A DNA stretch of 38,580 nt from an uncultured Eubacteriales bacterium (GCA_900320085.1 ONRC01000027.1:1-38580), one strand, 5' to 3'. Positions 1 through 8,924 are shown, counted from the stretch's first letter. Numbers and translations are program-made. Notes: a model not told the origin generated them from the letters alone.

Positions 1-1746
1 ATCGGCAGCGCCGTGGTGCTGTGCGTAATTCTCAGTCTGATTGTGACAGCAATCTACCTGATCTTTGCCAACGGCATCCTGACGGCCTTTGGTGGGCGGG
101 TCAACGAGGAAACATTCCAGCAGGCCCAAAGCTACTTCTTCTGGATCACCGTGGGCCTGCCCTTCTATATGTTCGGCCAGGCCATGAACCCCATCATCCG
201 TTCCGACGGCAGTCCCCGGTTCGCCATGGTGTCCACCCTGGCAGGCGCGGTGGTGAACATCATTCTGGACCCCATCTTTATCTTTGTATTCAAATGGGGA
301 ATGATGGGCGCGGCCCTGGCGACGATCCTGGGTCAGATTTTGACCGCGGCATTGGCAATTTGGTATCTGTGCCATATGAAGGCCGTGAAGCTGCAAAAGG
401 ATAGCTTTGGCCTGCATCTGAATCTGGCGAAACAATACCTGGCCCTGGGCATGACCAGTTTCCTCTCCCAGATTTCCCTGGTGGCCGCCATGATGGCCAT
501 CAACAACATGATCCAGAAATACGGCGCGCTGGATAAAGTGTTTTCCAATCCGGAATACGCCCAGATCCCCATGGCCGTGGTGGGCATCGTGATGAAGTTC
601 TTCCAGATCGTCATCTCCATTGCCGTGGGCATGGCGGCGGGCTGCATCCCCGTGGTAGGCTACAATGTGGGCGCGGCCCGGAACGACCGGGTCAAGGCGC
701 TGTTCACCCGGTTGCTGATCGGAGAATTTACGGTGGGTGCTGTTGCGCTGGTCATTGTAGAATTCTTCCCCCGTCAGCTCATCGGCATTTTCGGCGCGGC
801 CAACGAAAGCCAGGCGTACACCGATTTTGCCATCAAGGCTTTCCGCACCTATCTGTGCCTGATGCCCCTGGCCACGGTGAACAAGGGCACCTTCATCTAC
901 CTGCAATCCGTGGGCAAGGCGCTGGCCTCTACCCTGATTTCCATGGTGCGTGAAGTGATTTTCGGCGTGGGCTTCGCACTGTTGCTGCCCCTTTGGTTCG
1001 GGCTGGACGGCGTGCTGTACTCCATGCCGGTGTCTGATCTGCTCACCTTCATCATCGCCGCTTTCGTCATTGCTGCCACCTACCGGCAGCTGTCCGTGCC
1101 TGCCTCTCTGCCCGTCAAAGAGGAAATGAAGGCTGCTTCTGTTGTGGGCGACGCCCTGACGGACCGGATCGTTGTCATTGGCCGCAGCTACGGCGCGGGC
1201 GGACGCACCATTGCCCAGAAGGTCGCCAATGCGCTGAACGTGCCCTATTATGATTCCCAGCTGCTGGCCAAGGCCGCCCAGGAAAGTGGGCTGAGCATGA
1301 AATACCTGGAGAGCCAGGACGAGCAGAGCATTTCCATCCCCACGATCTACCAGAGCATCGGCTTTGGCACCCAGGATTATGTTTCCCTGGAGCAGAAGGC
1401 CGCCAACGCCCAGCGGGAGATCATTGAGAAGATTGCCGCCCAGGGCCCTTGCGTCATCGTGGGACGGCGGGCCGATCTGATCCTGCGGGACAAGGCAAAG
1501 CTCCTTTCCGTGTTCATTTGCGCCTCCGAGGAAAGCCGCATCCGTCACGTCATGGAGCGGGAACACATGACCGAAAAAGAAGCCCGCCAGCGCGTTGCCA
1601 AGGCGGACCGGGAGCGGGCGGCTTATTACAATCAGGCATCTTCCGCCAAATGGGGCGAGCCGGGCAGCTATGATCTGTGCGTCAATACCGATCATTTGAC
1701 GATGGATGCAGCCGCTCAGTTCATTGTCAATGCCGTCAAGCAATGA
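1..1746 (+). CDS. MATE-family carrier fused to a cytidylate kinase-like domain (5' end outside window)
   Basis: The frame is open at base 1, so the N-terminus lies outside the window; about 581 residues are visible. Residues ~1-370 are a run of hydrophobic membrane segments with the look of a MATE (multidrug and toxin extrusion) carrier, for example GLPFYMFGQAMNPI near 53-66. MATE carriers export organic cations or other small molecules using Na+ or H+ gradients. From ~388 to the end the protein is soluble and resembles the cytidylate kinase-like (Cytidylate_kin2) family: a P-loop GRSYGAGGRT at ~394-403 and a later CVIVGRRAD segment. Separate genes of both kinds are frequent in gut Clostridia; the single-chain fusion is the odd feature. 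The frame is continuous across the junction, so an in-window frameshift artefact is unlikely. Neither the exported substrate nor the kinase substrate can be predicted. It converges with the LacI-type gene; the 167 bases between show no clear terminator. Confidence 0.85.
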   Translation: MGSAVVLCVILSLIVTAIYLIFANGILTAFGGRVNEETFQQAQSYFFWITVGLPFYMFGQAMNPIIRSDGSPRFAMVSTLAGAVVNIILDPIFIFVFKWGMMGAALATILGQILTAALAIWYLCHMKAVKLQKDSFGLHLNLAKQYLALGMTSFLSQISLVAAMMAINNMIQKYGALDKVFSNPEYAQIPMAVVGIVMKFFQIVISIAVGMAAGCIPVVGYNVGAARNDRVKALFTRLLIGEFTVGAVALVIVEFFPRQLIGIFGAANESQAYTDFAIKAFRTYLCLMPLATVNKGTFIYLQSVGKALASTLISMVREVIFGVGFALLLPLWFGLDGVLYSMPVSDLLTFIIAAFVIAATYRQLSVPASLPVKEEMKAASVVGDALTDRIVVIGRSYGAGGRTIAQKVANALNVPYYDSQLLAKAAQESGLSMKYLESQDEQSISIPTIYQSIGFGTQDYVSLEQKAANAQREIIEKIAAQGPCVIVGRRADLILRDKAKLLSVFICASEESRIRHVMEREHMTEKEARQRVAKADRERAAYYNQASSAKWGEPGSYDLCVNTDHLTMDAAAQFIVNAVKQ

Positions 1747-1913
1747 TTCTGTTGAGGTACAATATCCGTAGCAATCACCAGAGGCGTTGCTGGGGTAAGT
1801 TCAGCTTTTCCCTAGTGCATTTTTCGCATGATACATGATATCACGTCAAGCCCTGGACATGAGTGGGACATTTTATTACATTCGGCTTTGAATTTGACAA
1901 TTCTTCTTTCCGT

Positions 1914-2948
1914 TTATCCTTCTCTCGTGCTCCTGCGCCACACAGGATTGGTGCGGATATGCGTCCAGCTGAAGGGCAGCTCCGGGTTGCGGATGCGGGC
2001 CAGCAGGATATCGGCGGACATGCGGCCGATTTCGATGCTGGGGATCTGCACTGTGGTCAAGGCAGGCTCCACCAGGGCGGATTGAGAGGTGCCGTCAAAG
2101 CCGGTGACCATGATATCGTGCGGAATGCTGAGGCCCTTCTTTTTGATTGCGTTCATCATATGGATGGCCAGGTAATCGTTGGCGCAGACGAAGGCGTCCG
2201 GCAGGGCGGGCATGCGGTTCATTTGAGCAATCAGCCAATCGGGATCATTGTAGGGAGAAGCGTCCGGGGCCAGGATGCAAAGGCTCTCATCCGGCTCGAT
2301 CCCCGCCTGCTCCATTCCCATCCGATAGCCAAACCAGCGCTCATAAAAGCTGCCGCAATGCTCTCTGTCGCCCACAAAACCGATACGGCGCGCGCCGAGG
2401 GCAAGGAGCCGCTTCATCACGACGCTTATGCTGGCCACATTTTCCATGGAAACAAAATCGCACGGGTAGAGATGGATCAGCGAATGAGCCGGACTGTCGA
2501 TCACAACGGTGGGCAGACCCAGATTGCAAATCATATCCAAATAGTCGGTGTCAAACAGCTCGATCGCCACAATCCCCGCCATTTGTTCCGGGATAAAGTG
2601 AGGCGGGAGCTGTTTTTTTTGCAGCTCGTCGGCGGAGATTTCAAACATTTTCAGGGTATAGCCCGCCCGGCAGATCTGATCGGTAAAGGTGGTCACGAAA
2701 TAGGTGCCGAAGTGATAATCCACAGGCATATTGTTGGTGAGCAAGGCGATGCTGCCGCCGGCCTGCTGGAAAACAAAGGGCTTTTCCTCGGCAGGCAGAC
2801 CGTAGCCCAGCTCGCCCGCCTTTTGCAGAATCAGCGCGCGGGTAGCCGGGGGCACCGCGCCGCGCCCATTGAATACCTTTGATACCGTATTTCTGGAAAG
2901 GCCGCAGGCGTCGGCAATGTCCTGCATGGTGATGCGCTTGTTCGCCAT
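1914..2948 (-). CDS. LacI-family transcriptional regulator of the fructan locus
   Basis: About 344 residues. An N-terminal LacI-type helix-turn-helix (TMQDIADACGLSRNTVSKVF, residues ~7-26) is followed by a hinge and a periplasmic-binding-protein-like effector domain (~60-335). I place the start at ATG 2948 because the AGAAGGG upstream leaves about 12 bases there, whereas the TTG at 2960 would touch it. LacI regulators bind palindromic operators and are released by a sugar or sugar phosphate. The gene is divergent from the transporter/GH32/fructokinase operon, and the shared 340-base intergenic region holds a perfect 17-bp palindrome and several TGTAAA half-sites, so it most likely controls that operon and itself. 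The effector (fructose, sucrose or a fructo-oligosaccharide) is inferred from neighbours only. Confidence 0.9.
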   Translation of the reverse strand: MANKRITMQDIADACGLSRNTVSKVFNGRGAVPPATRALILQKAGELGYGLPAEEKPFVFQQAGGSIALLTNNMPVDYHFGTYFVTTFTDQICRAGYTLKMFEISADELQKKQLPPHFIPEQMAGIVAIELFDTDYLDMICNLGLPTVVIDSPAHSLIHLYPCDFVSMENVASISVVMKRLLALGARRIGFVGDREHCGSFYERWFGYRMGMEQAGIEPDESLCILAPDASPYNDPDWLIAQMNRMPALPDAFVCANDYLAIHMMNAIKKKGLSIPHDIMVTGFDGTSQSALVEPALTTVQIPSIEIGRMSADILLARIRNPELPFSWTHIRTNPVWRRSTREG

Positions 2949-2984
2949 GGTGCAATTCAACCCTTCTGGTCATTTATTGATTGC

Positions 2985-3013
2985 ATTTTAACATAATATA
3001 CGCATCAAATCAA
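2985..3013 (-). promoter_or_regulatory. Probable promoter of the LacI-family gene
   Basis: On the minus strand TTGATT (3013-3008) and TAAAAT (2990-2985) are separated by 17 bases, giving a SigA-like promoter. An overlapping alternative, TTGTAA with TATTAT, is also possible, so the exact start is uncertain. The 17-bp palindrome at 3014-3030 touches the -35 element, which fits autoregulation. Confidence 0.45.
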
Positions 3014-3030
3014 GTTTACAAAATGTAAAC
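3014..3030. promoter_or_regulatory. Perfect 17-bp palindrome, candidate LacI-type operator
   Basis: GTTTACA-AAA-TGTAAAC is a perfect inverted repeat with 7-base arms in the divergent intergenic region. The same TGTAAA half recurs downstream at the operon promoter. Arm order is opposite to the usual TGTAAACG-type LacI/CcpA site, so binding by the adjacent LacI-family protein is an inference. Confidence 0.5.
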
Positions 3031-3119
3031 TTCTTGCTTGAGCCTAATAGCAGTTTTACCTTTGATTAGATATATATTTACTCATTTTTTCCGTTTTACA
3101 CAAAATTTTTGCTTTTATA

Positions 3120-3148
3120 TTGACAGAATGTAAATCATAATGTAAAAT
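3120..3148 (+). promoter_or_regulatory. SigA-type promoter of the fructan-utilisation operon
   Basis: TTGACA (3120-3125, consensus) and TAAAAT (3143-3148) are separated by exactly 17 bases in an A+T-rich stretch. Two TGTAAA motifs (3129-3134 and 3141-3146) lie in the spacer and across the -10 element, so a bound regulator would block RNA polymerase. The leader to the first start codon is about 130 bases. Confidence 0.7.
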
Positions 3149-3201
3149 CAATTATGGATAATGTAAACCCGTTTTGAAAATTGTGAACAGCATTTGTAAA
3201 C
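3127..3201 (+). promoter_or_regulatory. Cluster of direct TGTAAA half-sites at the operon promoter
   Basis: TGTAAA occurs at 3129, 3141, 3162 and 3195 in the same orientation, the last two as TGTAAAC. Spacings are 12, 21 and 33 bases. The copy at 3162 continues into an imperfect inverted half (CCCGTTTTGA). With the palindrome at 3014-3030 this makes five related sites within 190 bases. Confidence 0.45.
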
Positions 3202-3286
3202 CGACCATTGTAACGAAAGGGGGCTTACCCAAAAAGCGAATCACTGCGTTTTCTGAATCTGAATCAATTTGATAAGGAGGGAAAAC

Positions 3287-4258
3287 ATGCAAAGCGCAAG
3301 CAAAGCCCCTGCCGCGGCGGCGCGGCAAAAGAAGCAGAAGCCGGATTTGGGGAAGCGGCTGCGGGATTTCAAGGAGAATACCCCGTACCTCATCATGATC
3401 ATTCCGGCCATCCTGGTGGTGTTCCTGTTCAACTACCTGCCCATCTACGGCGTGCTGATCGCCTTCCAGGACTTCATGCCCGGCGACCCCATCCTGTCCA
3501 GCGACACCATTTGGGTGGGCTTCCAGAATTTCTCCCGGTTCTTTAACGACGTGCAGTTCTGGCCCCTGATGAAGAACACCTTCCTGCTGTGCATCATCGG
3601 CTTCATCATCGGCTTCCCACTGCCCATCCTGGTGTCCCTGGCCCTGAACGCCTTGAAGCACAAGAAGGCGGGCAAGGTGTTCCAGACCATCTATACCGCG
3701 CCGCACTTTATTTCCCTGGTTGTGTTGGTCGGTATGCTGCAATTGTTCTTCGGCCGCTACGGCCTGGTGAACAACCTGGCTGCCAGCCTGGGCGGCGAGC
3801 GCGTTTCCTACTTCCTGGAAAGCTCCGCCTTCCGGCCCATGTACATCCTGTCCAGCAACTGGCAGGACTTTGGCTGGAGCGCCGTGATCTACATCGCTGC
3901 CCTGTCCAACGTGGACCCGGTGCAGCATGAAGCCGCCATGATCGACGGCGCCACCCGGTTCCAGCGGGTGCTGCACGTGGACATCCCCGCCATCATGCCC
4001 ATGATCAGCGTGATGCTGATTATGTCCATCGGCGGCCTGATGGGCGTCGGTTACGAAAAGGCCCTGCTGATGCAGACCGACGGCAACCTGGCTGTCAGCG
4101 AGCTGATCGCCACCTACGTGTATAAGCGCGGTTTGACCGGCGTGCCGGACCAGGCCTATGCCACCGCCATCGGCCTGTTCAATTCCGTCATCAACGTGGT
4201 GCTGCTGATCATTGCCAACACCACCTCCAAGCGCTTCTCCGAAAATTCGCTGTGGTAA
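3287..4258 (+). CDS. CUT1 carbohydrate ABC transporter permease (LplB-like)
   Basis: 323 residues; integral membrane subunit of a sugar importer. After a basic, Ala/Lys-rich cytosolic N-terminus (1-35) come about six membrane segments. The EAA loop that contacts the ATPase is plain: EAAMIDGATRFQRVLHVDIP near residue 214. The start at ATG 3287 has AAGGAGG six bases upstream; a TTG at 3269 would lie before that site and is rejected. First gene of the operon. The family (LplB/YtfT-type) imports oligosaccharides with a shared multifunctional ATPase encoded elsewhere, and no ATPase gene is present in this locus. Fructo-oligosaccharide as substrate is inferred from the GH32 and fructokinase genes downstream. 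Confidence 0.92.
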   Translation: MQSASKAPAAAARQKKQKPDLGKRLRDFKENTPYLIMIIPAILVVFLFNYLPIYGVLIAFQDFMPGDPILSSDTIWVGFQNFSRFFNDVQFWPLMKNTFLLCIIGFIIGFPLPILVSLALNALKHKKAGKVFQTIYTAPHFISLVVLVGMLQLFFGRYGLVNNLAASLGGERVSYFLESSAFRPMYILSSNWQDFGWSAVIYIAALSNVDPVQHEAAMIDGATRFQRVLHVDIPAIMPMISVMLIMSIGGLMGVGYEKALLMQTDGNLAVSELIATYVYKRGLTGVPDQAYATAIGLFNSVINVVLLIIANTTSKRFSENSLW

Positions 4259-4271
4259 GGAGGGGGAAAAA

Positions 4272-5154
4272 ATGAGCGTTAAAAATCCTGCCGTGAAACT
4301 CAAGGGCGGCCATCATCAACGCCCTGTTCCTGGGCCTGCTGGCGCTGATCATCCTGTATCCGCTGTACTTCATCGTCATCGCTTCCTTCTCCGACCCCGA
4401 CGCCGTGCTGGGCGGCCAGGTGGTGTTCGCCCCGGTGAACGTGACCTTTGAGGGCTACGAAAAAGTGTTCCAGCGCCAGGACATCTGGACCGGCTACTGG
4501 AACACCCTGTGGTACACTGTCGTCACCGTTATCCTGGCGCTGGCGGTCACCATCCCCGCGGGCTGGGGCCTGAGCCGCAAGACCACCCCCGGCAAGAAGT
4601 TCTGGATGCTGTACTTCATCATCCCCATGTTCTTCGGCGGCGGCCTGATCCCGTTCTACAACGTGATGAGCAGCTTAAAGCTGATTAACTCCCCCTGGGC
4701 CGTGATCCTGCCCGCCATCATGTCGGTGTGGAACCTGTTCATGACCAAGACGTTCTTTGAATCCTCCATTCCGGAAGGCATGCTGGAAGCCGCCCGCATC
4801 GACGGCGCGGGCAAATTCCGCACCTTCTTATCCATCGTGCTGCCCCTGTCCAAGGCCATCATCGCCGTCATGGCGCTGTACTACGCCGTGGGCCAGTGGA
4901 ACAGCTACTTCAACGCCATGATCTTCCTCCAGGACGAAAGCAAGTATCCCCTGCAGCTGGTTCTGAAAGAGATCCTGATCGCGTCCGAGAGCACCGTGGG
5001 CGGCAGCGGCGAAACCATTTTGCAGCAGTACCGCCTGGCTAACCAGCTGAAATACGTGTCCGTGATCGTGTCCAGCCTGCCGGTACTGTGCCTGTATCCT
5101 TTCGTGCAGAAGTACTTTGCCCAGGGCGTCATGATCGGCTCTTTGAAAGGGTAA
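4272..5154 (+). CDS. CUT1 carbohydrate ABC transporter permease (LplC-like), apparent frameshift near the N-terminus
   Basis: Second membrane subunit of the sugar importer. ATG 4272 is well placed after AAGGAGGGGG and opens MSVKNPAVKLKGG, a typical LplC N-terminus, but that frame then leaves the family and stops at 4451. The conserved protein continues in another frame from about 4312 (INALFLGLLALIILYPLYF, first membrane segment) to 5154, including the EAA loop EAARIDGAGKFRTFLSIVLP. In that frame a TGA stands at 4294-4296, so the shift must lie between 4297 and ~4311; removing one base there, or adding two, restores one reading frame. The segment between N-terminus and membrane helix also looks short, so a small deletion is possible. 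Without repair the only in-frame start (GTG 4405) would lose the first helix. Sequencing error or a recent mutation is equally possible. Confidence 0.8.
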
Positions 5155-5165
5155 CGAAGTCGAAG

Positions 5166-5212
5166 CTGGAGGGGAACCGCTCTTTGGAGCCAAAGAGCCG
5201 GTTCTCCTCCAG
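5166..5212 (+). promoter_or_regulatory. Long intercistronic hairpin before the binding-protein gene
   Basis: CTGGAGG...GCTCTTTGG pairs with CCAAAGAGC...CCTCCAG in a stem of about 22 base pairs, with one bulged base and one wobble pair. No T-tract follows, so it is not a standard terminator. It lies between the permease and binding-protein genes, where stable hairpins often protect mRNA or set different protein levels. Confidence 0.7.
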
Positions 5213-5279
5213 ACCACCCCTCCGAGAAAGCTGTATTTAAACTTGTTTCCTTTGTTAATTATATAAGGAGGTACATCAC

Positions 5280-7076
5280 ATGAGCATGAAAAAGCTGATC
5301 GCTGTTCTCCTGCTGATCGTCATGGCCGTGACCCTGGCCGCCTGCGGCAGCAATGACAGCAAACCCGCTCCTACCGCCGCCCCCACGGCGGCCCCCACCG
5401 AAGCGCCCGCCGCTGAAACCGCCGCCGAGCCCAAGGCCGAAGAACCCGCAAAGGCTGAGGAACCCGCTGCGGCCGCCGCTCCCGCCAACGATCATCCCCT
5501 GAACGCCACTTACGGCTTCCAGTGGAGCGATCCCACCGCGCCCATCCTGAATGAAAAAGGCGCGCAGGAGCTGTCCTTCCAGGTGTATTCTTCCAAGAAC
5601 GCTTCCGCCCTGGACTACAACGACATGAAGATCATGGCCGACCTGTTTGCCCAGACCAACGTGCAGGTCAACTGGGAGAACGTGTCTGAGTCCGTGTATT
5701 CCCAGCAGAAGAACCTGATCTTCGGCAACAAGGACAACCGTCCCGACGCCATCTACCATGCTGGCATGGGCGCGGGCGAAATCATCAAGTACGCCAAGCG
5801 CAAGGTGCTGGTGCCCATCAGCGATTACCTGGACTATATGCCCAACTTCAAAAAGCTGCTGGAAGAACGCCCCGACATCAAGGCCCAGCTCATCAACATT
5901 GAAGACGGCAAAATCTACTCCCTGCCCCGCATCGAGGAAATGGGCCTGCTGCAAAGCCCCAACCTGCTGTTCCTGAACATTGCCTGGACCAAGGAAGCCA
6001 TCGCCGCCGGCGCTGTGGAAGGCCTGACCGACGATCAGCTCAAGGACGGCCTGGCCCTGACCGCAGCCCAGATGGAGCAGATCCTGACCTACTTCCGCGA
6101 TCATGACATGAACGGCAACGGCAAGACCGACGACGAACGCCCCATGAGCTTCGTGTACAACAACTGGCAGGGCAACCAGTGCGACCTGTACGGCATGTTC
6201 GGCCTCAACGACAACCTGGAGCACCGCGTGGTGGTGGACGGCAAGATCACCTACACCATCCAGGACGAACGCTTCAAGGACGCCACCAACTTCATCGCTA
6301 AGTGGGTGGACACCGGCCTCATCGACAAGGTATCCTTCGAGCAGAGCCAGGATAACTTCCTGGCCAACGGCAAGGGCATGGAAACCTACGGCGCTTTCTA
6401 CTGGTGGGAGAGCGAAACCGTTGTTTCCAATCCTGAAAACTACATCGTTTGCAGCCCCCTGGTGGGCCCGAACGGCGACCAGACCATCTGCGTCAGCAAC
6501 AACCCCGAAATCAGCACCGGCGAAGTGATCCTCTTCACCAAGTGCCAATACCCCGAAGTGCTGCTGGCCTACTTTGACCGCTACTATGATCCCGTCATCT
6601 CCGCCCAGATCAACTACGGCCCCATCGGCATCGTGTATGAAGAAGAACGGGACGATAAGGGCATGCTGGTGCAAAAACCCCTGCCTGAAGGCGTGACCAG
6701 CGACGAACTGCGCCTGCAGAACGCGCCTCTTGGCATCATCAACCTGGGCGAATACGCCTGGAACAACGTGGTGCACATGGAGCCCCGCGCCCAGCTGCGT
6801 CTGGAGCGGCTGCAGCTCTGCGCCAAGCCCTTTGTGGCCGAGAACGTGAAGCCCTGCCCCAACCTGCAGTTCACCCTGGAAGAACTGAACACCCTTTCCA
6901 ACTATGAAACCAACCTGAACGACTACATCCGCACCAACCTGATTTCCTGGCTGATGAAGGGCGGCGTGTCCGACGCGGCCTGGCAGAGCTTCCAGAATGA
7001 CCTGAACGGCAAAGTGAACCTGGCGGGTATCCAGAAGGTCTATCAGGATGCCTATGACCGCTACATGGCGAAGTAA
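5280..7076 (+). CDS. Extracellular carbohydrate-binding lipoprotein of the CUT1 transporter (LplA-like)
   Basis: 598 residues. A lipoprotein signal ends in lipobox LAAC (Cys22), followed by a low-complexity Ala/Pro/Glu linker (~25-60) that would lift the binding domain off the membrane. The rest (~65-598) is a large solute-binding protein of the LplA type, with SLPRIEEMGLLQ near 215 and a Ca-loop-like DMNGNGKTDDE near 280. The start ATG 5280 follows AAGGAGG with eight bases between. It delivers sugar oligomers to the two permeases encoded just upstream. The downstream gene begins 17 bases on with its own strong ribosome site. Fructan-derived substrate is inferred from context. Confidence 0.92.
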   Translation: MSMKKLIAVLLLIVMAVTLAACGSNDSKPAPTAAPTAAPTEAPAAETAAEPKAEEPAKAEEPAAAAAPANDHPLNATYGFQWSDPTAPILNEKGAQELSFQVYSSKNASALDYNDMKIMADLFAQTNVQVNWENVSESVYSQQKNLIFGNKDNRPDAIYHAGMGAGEIIKYAKRKVLVPISDYLDYMPNFKKLLEERPDIKAQLINIEDGKIYSLPRIEEMGLLQSPNLLFLNIAWTKEAIAAGAVEGLTDDQLKDGLALTAAQMEQILTYFRDHDMNGNGKTDDERPMSFVYNNWQGNQCDLYGMFGLNDNLEHRVVVDGKITYTIQDERFKDATNFIAKWVDTGLIDKVSFEQSQDNFLANGKGMETYGAFYWWESETVVSNPENYIVCSPLVGPNGDQTICVSNNPEISTGEVILFTKCQYPEVLLAYFDRYYDPVISAQINYGPIGIVYEEERDDKGMLVQKPLPEGVTSDELRLQNAPLGIINLGEYAWNNVVHMEPRAQLRLERLQLCAKPFVAENVKPCPNLQFTLEELNTLSNYETNLNDYIRTNLISWLMKGGVSDAAWQSFQNDLNGKVNLAGIQKVYQDAYDRYMAK

Positions 7077-7093
7077 AAAAGGAGGACGGATTC

Positions 7094-8914
7094 ATGAACA
7101 AGCTGAGGAAAATCGTTGCGCTGCTGCTGGCCCTGTGCATGATGACCGTACCTATGCTGGCGTTGGCAGACACCGAACCCACCTTTGACGGCGTGCGCGA
7201 CCAGAGCGTGATGGCCGGAACGGAATTTGATGCCCTGGATGGCATCACCGCCCAGGACGCCGAGGGCAACGACCTGACCGACATGATCATGATCGAAGCC
7301 ACCCCCGCCCTGAACTTCAAGAACGGCAAGGCGACCCCCGAAAACCCCGGCGACTATGAGCTGGTTTACTCTGTGACCGACAAGAACGGTGTCACCGGCG
7401 AGGACTACGCCACCCTGACCGTCACCAAGAAGACCGGCGAAGAAGTGATATACAAAGCCTTCGATTTCAGCACCGTGGAAGTGACCGATAACCACGGCTG
7501 GGAAGCCAAGATCGGCGAAGCCGCCCAGGCCACCGCGGCTCTCAAGAACGGCGCGTATGTGATCGACATTCAGAACCCCGGCAACGGCGACGGCGACGTG
7601 CAGCTGGCCAAGGCGGGCTATGCCCTGAAAGCGGCCGACTATAAGATCAAGATCTGGGCCAAGGCCTCCAAGCCCACCTACGCCCACATCCTGGCCCGGA
7701 ACGAAAACGCGGAAGGCTGGGAAACCTTCGGCGGCGCGTTCAACGTGCGCATCAATGAAACCGTGGCTCCCCTGGAGCTGAGCTTCTCCTCTCCCGCCGA
7801 AGGCAGCGCCGAGCTGCTCTTCAACCTGGGCAAGATCACTCCCAACCCCGATAACGCGGCCGACACCACTCCCACCGATTTCACCGTGACTATCGACAAG
7901 ATCGAACTGTACGAGATCTCCGGTGAAGAACACGAAGTGCCCGTTTACACCGCTGATTTCACCCAGAACGAAGGCGTGACCGCCGAAGCCAGCGAGGGCG
8001 CCAACGCCAGCGCTTCCTTCGCGGACGGCAAGGCCATGGTCACCATCGACAATTATCCCACTGACGGCGGCGTGTGGAGCGTGAAAGCCAATATCGGCCT
8101 GGGCGACGTTAAGATCGAAAAGGGCCAGAAGTATTATTACCGCTTCACCGTCAACGCGGCCAACGGCCAGAGCGGCGAAGCCCTGGTGGAAAGCGCCGCC
8201 CGCAGCTGGGAATGCCGCGCCAACTTCAACGGCCTGAACGCCCCCGCCGGTGAAGATACTGTGGTATCCTCCGTGTTCGTGGCGGAAGCCGATGTGGATG
8301 ACCCCGTGATCCGCCTGCAGATCGGCAACGCTCCCGAAGGCGCGGCCAATAACGTGATCACCATCAGCAGCGTGGAATTCGGCAAGATGGAAGGCGACAA
8401 GGAAACCAAGAAGACCATCGATGCCTTCATGCCCTTCGGCCCCACCACCGCCAACAAGGAAAACACCGCTTATCCCTGGCAGACCTTCAACGGCACCGAC
8501 GAGGACAACGACCGCGGCGTTGGCACCATCTGGACCGACAACGGCAGCTTCTTCTACCGCATCGACAATGGCGGCACCGTGGACTGGCACAACAAGCTGA
8601 TCTGCGGCTTCGGCGGCAACCCCCTCACCCTGGCCTCCGACAGCTACTACACCGTGGAAATCACCGCCAGGGCCGACAAGCCTGTCTCCTGCGGCGTGTT
8701 CCTCAACCCCATGGGCGGCTGGGATCCACGTGTGTCCGAGGGCATGGACCTGACCACCGATTTCCAGACCTTCCGCTTCACCACCACCGACACCTTCATC
8801 ATGGATATGGACTTTGAGCTGCTGTTCCAGTTCGGCTCCGAAGCCTTGTCCAAGCTGGACGATGTGACCATCGAATTCAGCAACGTGACGATCTATCAGA
8901 TGCAGGTCATGTAA
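7094..8914 (+). CDS. Secreted multidomain protein: Ig-like plus three carbohydrate-binding-like beta-sandwich domains, no catalytic domain seen
   Basis: 606 residues with a signal peptide cleaved after ALA (residue 25). Residues ~28-112 resemble a bacterial Ig-like (DUF5011-type) domain, with GDYELVYSVTDKNGVTG typical of its last strands. Three further modules of ~150 residues (about 117-283, 287-445 and 450-606) look like CBM4/9-type carbohydrate-binding beta-sandwiches, each ending in a strand like VTIDKIELYEI, ITISSVEFGKM or VTIEFSNVTIYQM. I see no hydrolase motif, lipobox, LPXTG signal or SLH domain, so anchoring is unclear. Position between the transporter binding protein and a surface GH32 lipoprotein suggests it helps capture fructan. 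Domain assignment rests on pattern recognition and is moderate. Confidence 0.75.
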   Translation: MNKLRKIVALLLALCMMTVPMLALADTEPTFDGVRDQSVMAGTEFDALDGITAQDAEGNDLTDMIMIEATPALNFKNGKATPENPGDYELVYSVTDKNGVTGEDYATLTVTKKTGEEVIYKAFDFSTVEVTDNHGWEAKIGEAAQATAALKNGAYVIDIQNPGNGDGDVQLAKAGYALKAADYKIKIWAKASKPTYAHILARNENAEGWETFGGAFNVRINETVAPLELSFSSPAEGSAELLFNLGKITPNPDNAADTTPTDFTVTIDKIELYEISGEEHEVPVYTADFTQNEGVTAEASEGANASASFADGKAMVTIDNYPTDGGVWSVKANIGLGDVKIEKGQKYYYRFTVNAANGQSGEALVESAARSWECRANFNGLNAPAGEDTVVSSVFVAEADVDDPVIRLQIGNAPEGAANNVITISSVEFGKMEGDKETKKTIDAFMPFGPTTANKENTAYPWQTFNGTDEDNDRGVGTIWTDNGSFFYRIDNGGTVDWHNKLICGFGGNPLTLASDSYYTVEITARADKPVSCGVFLNPMGGWDPRVSEGMDLTTDFQTFRFTTTDTFIMDMDFELLFQFGSEALSKLDDVTIEFSNVTIYQMQVM

Positions 8915-8924
8915 TTGCAATCAC

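Noticed and set aside
3014..3030. CcpA catabolite (cre) site
   Set aside because: cre sites have the TGWAARCG-type inward order; here the arms run the opposite way with an AAA centre.
4297..4312. Programmed ribosomal frameshift in the LplC-like gene
   Set aside because: No slippery heptamer or known stimulatory element, and LplC relatives are not known to use frameshifting; indel or mutation is simpler.
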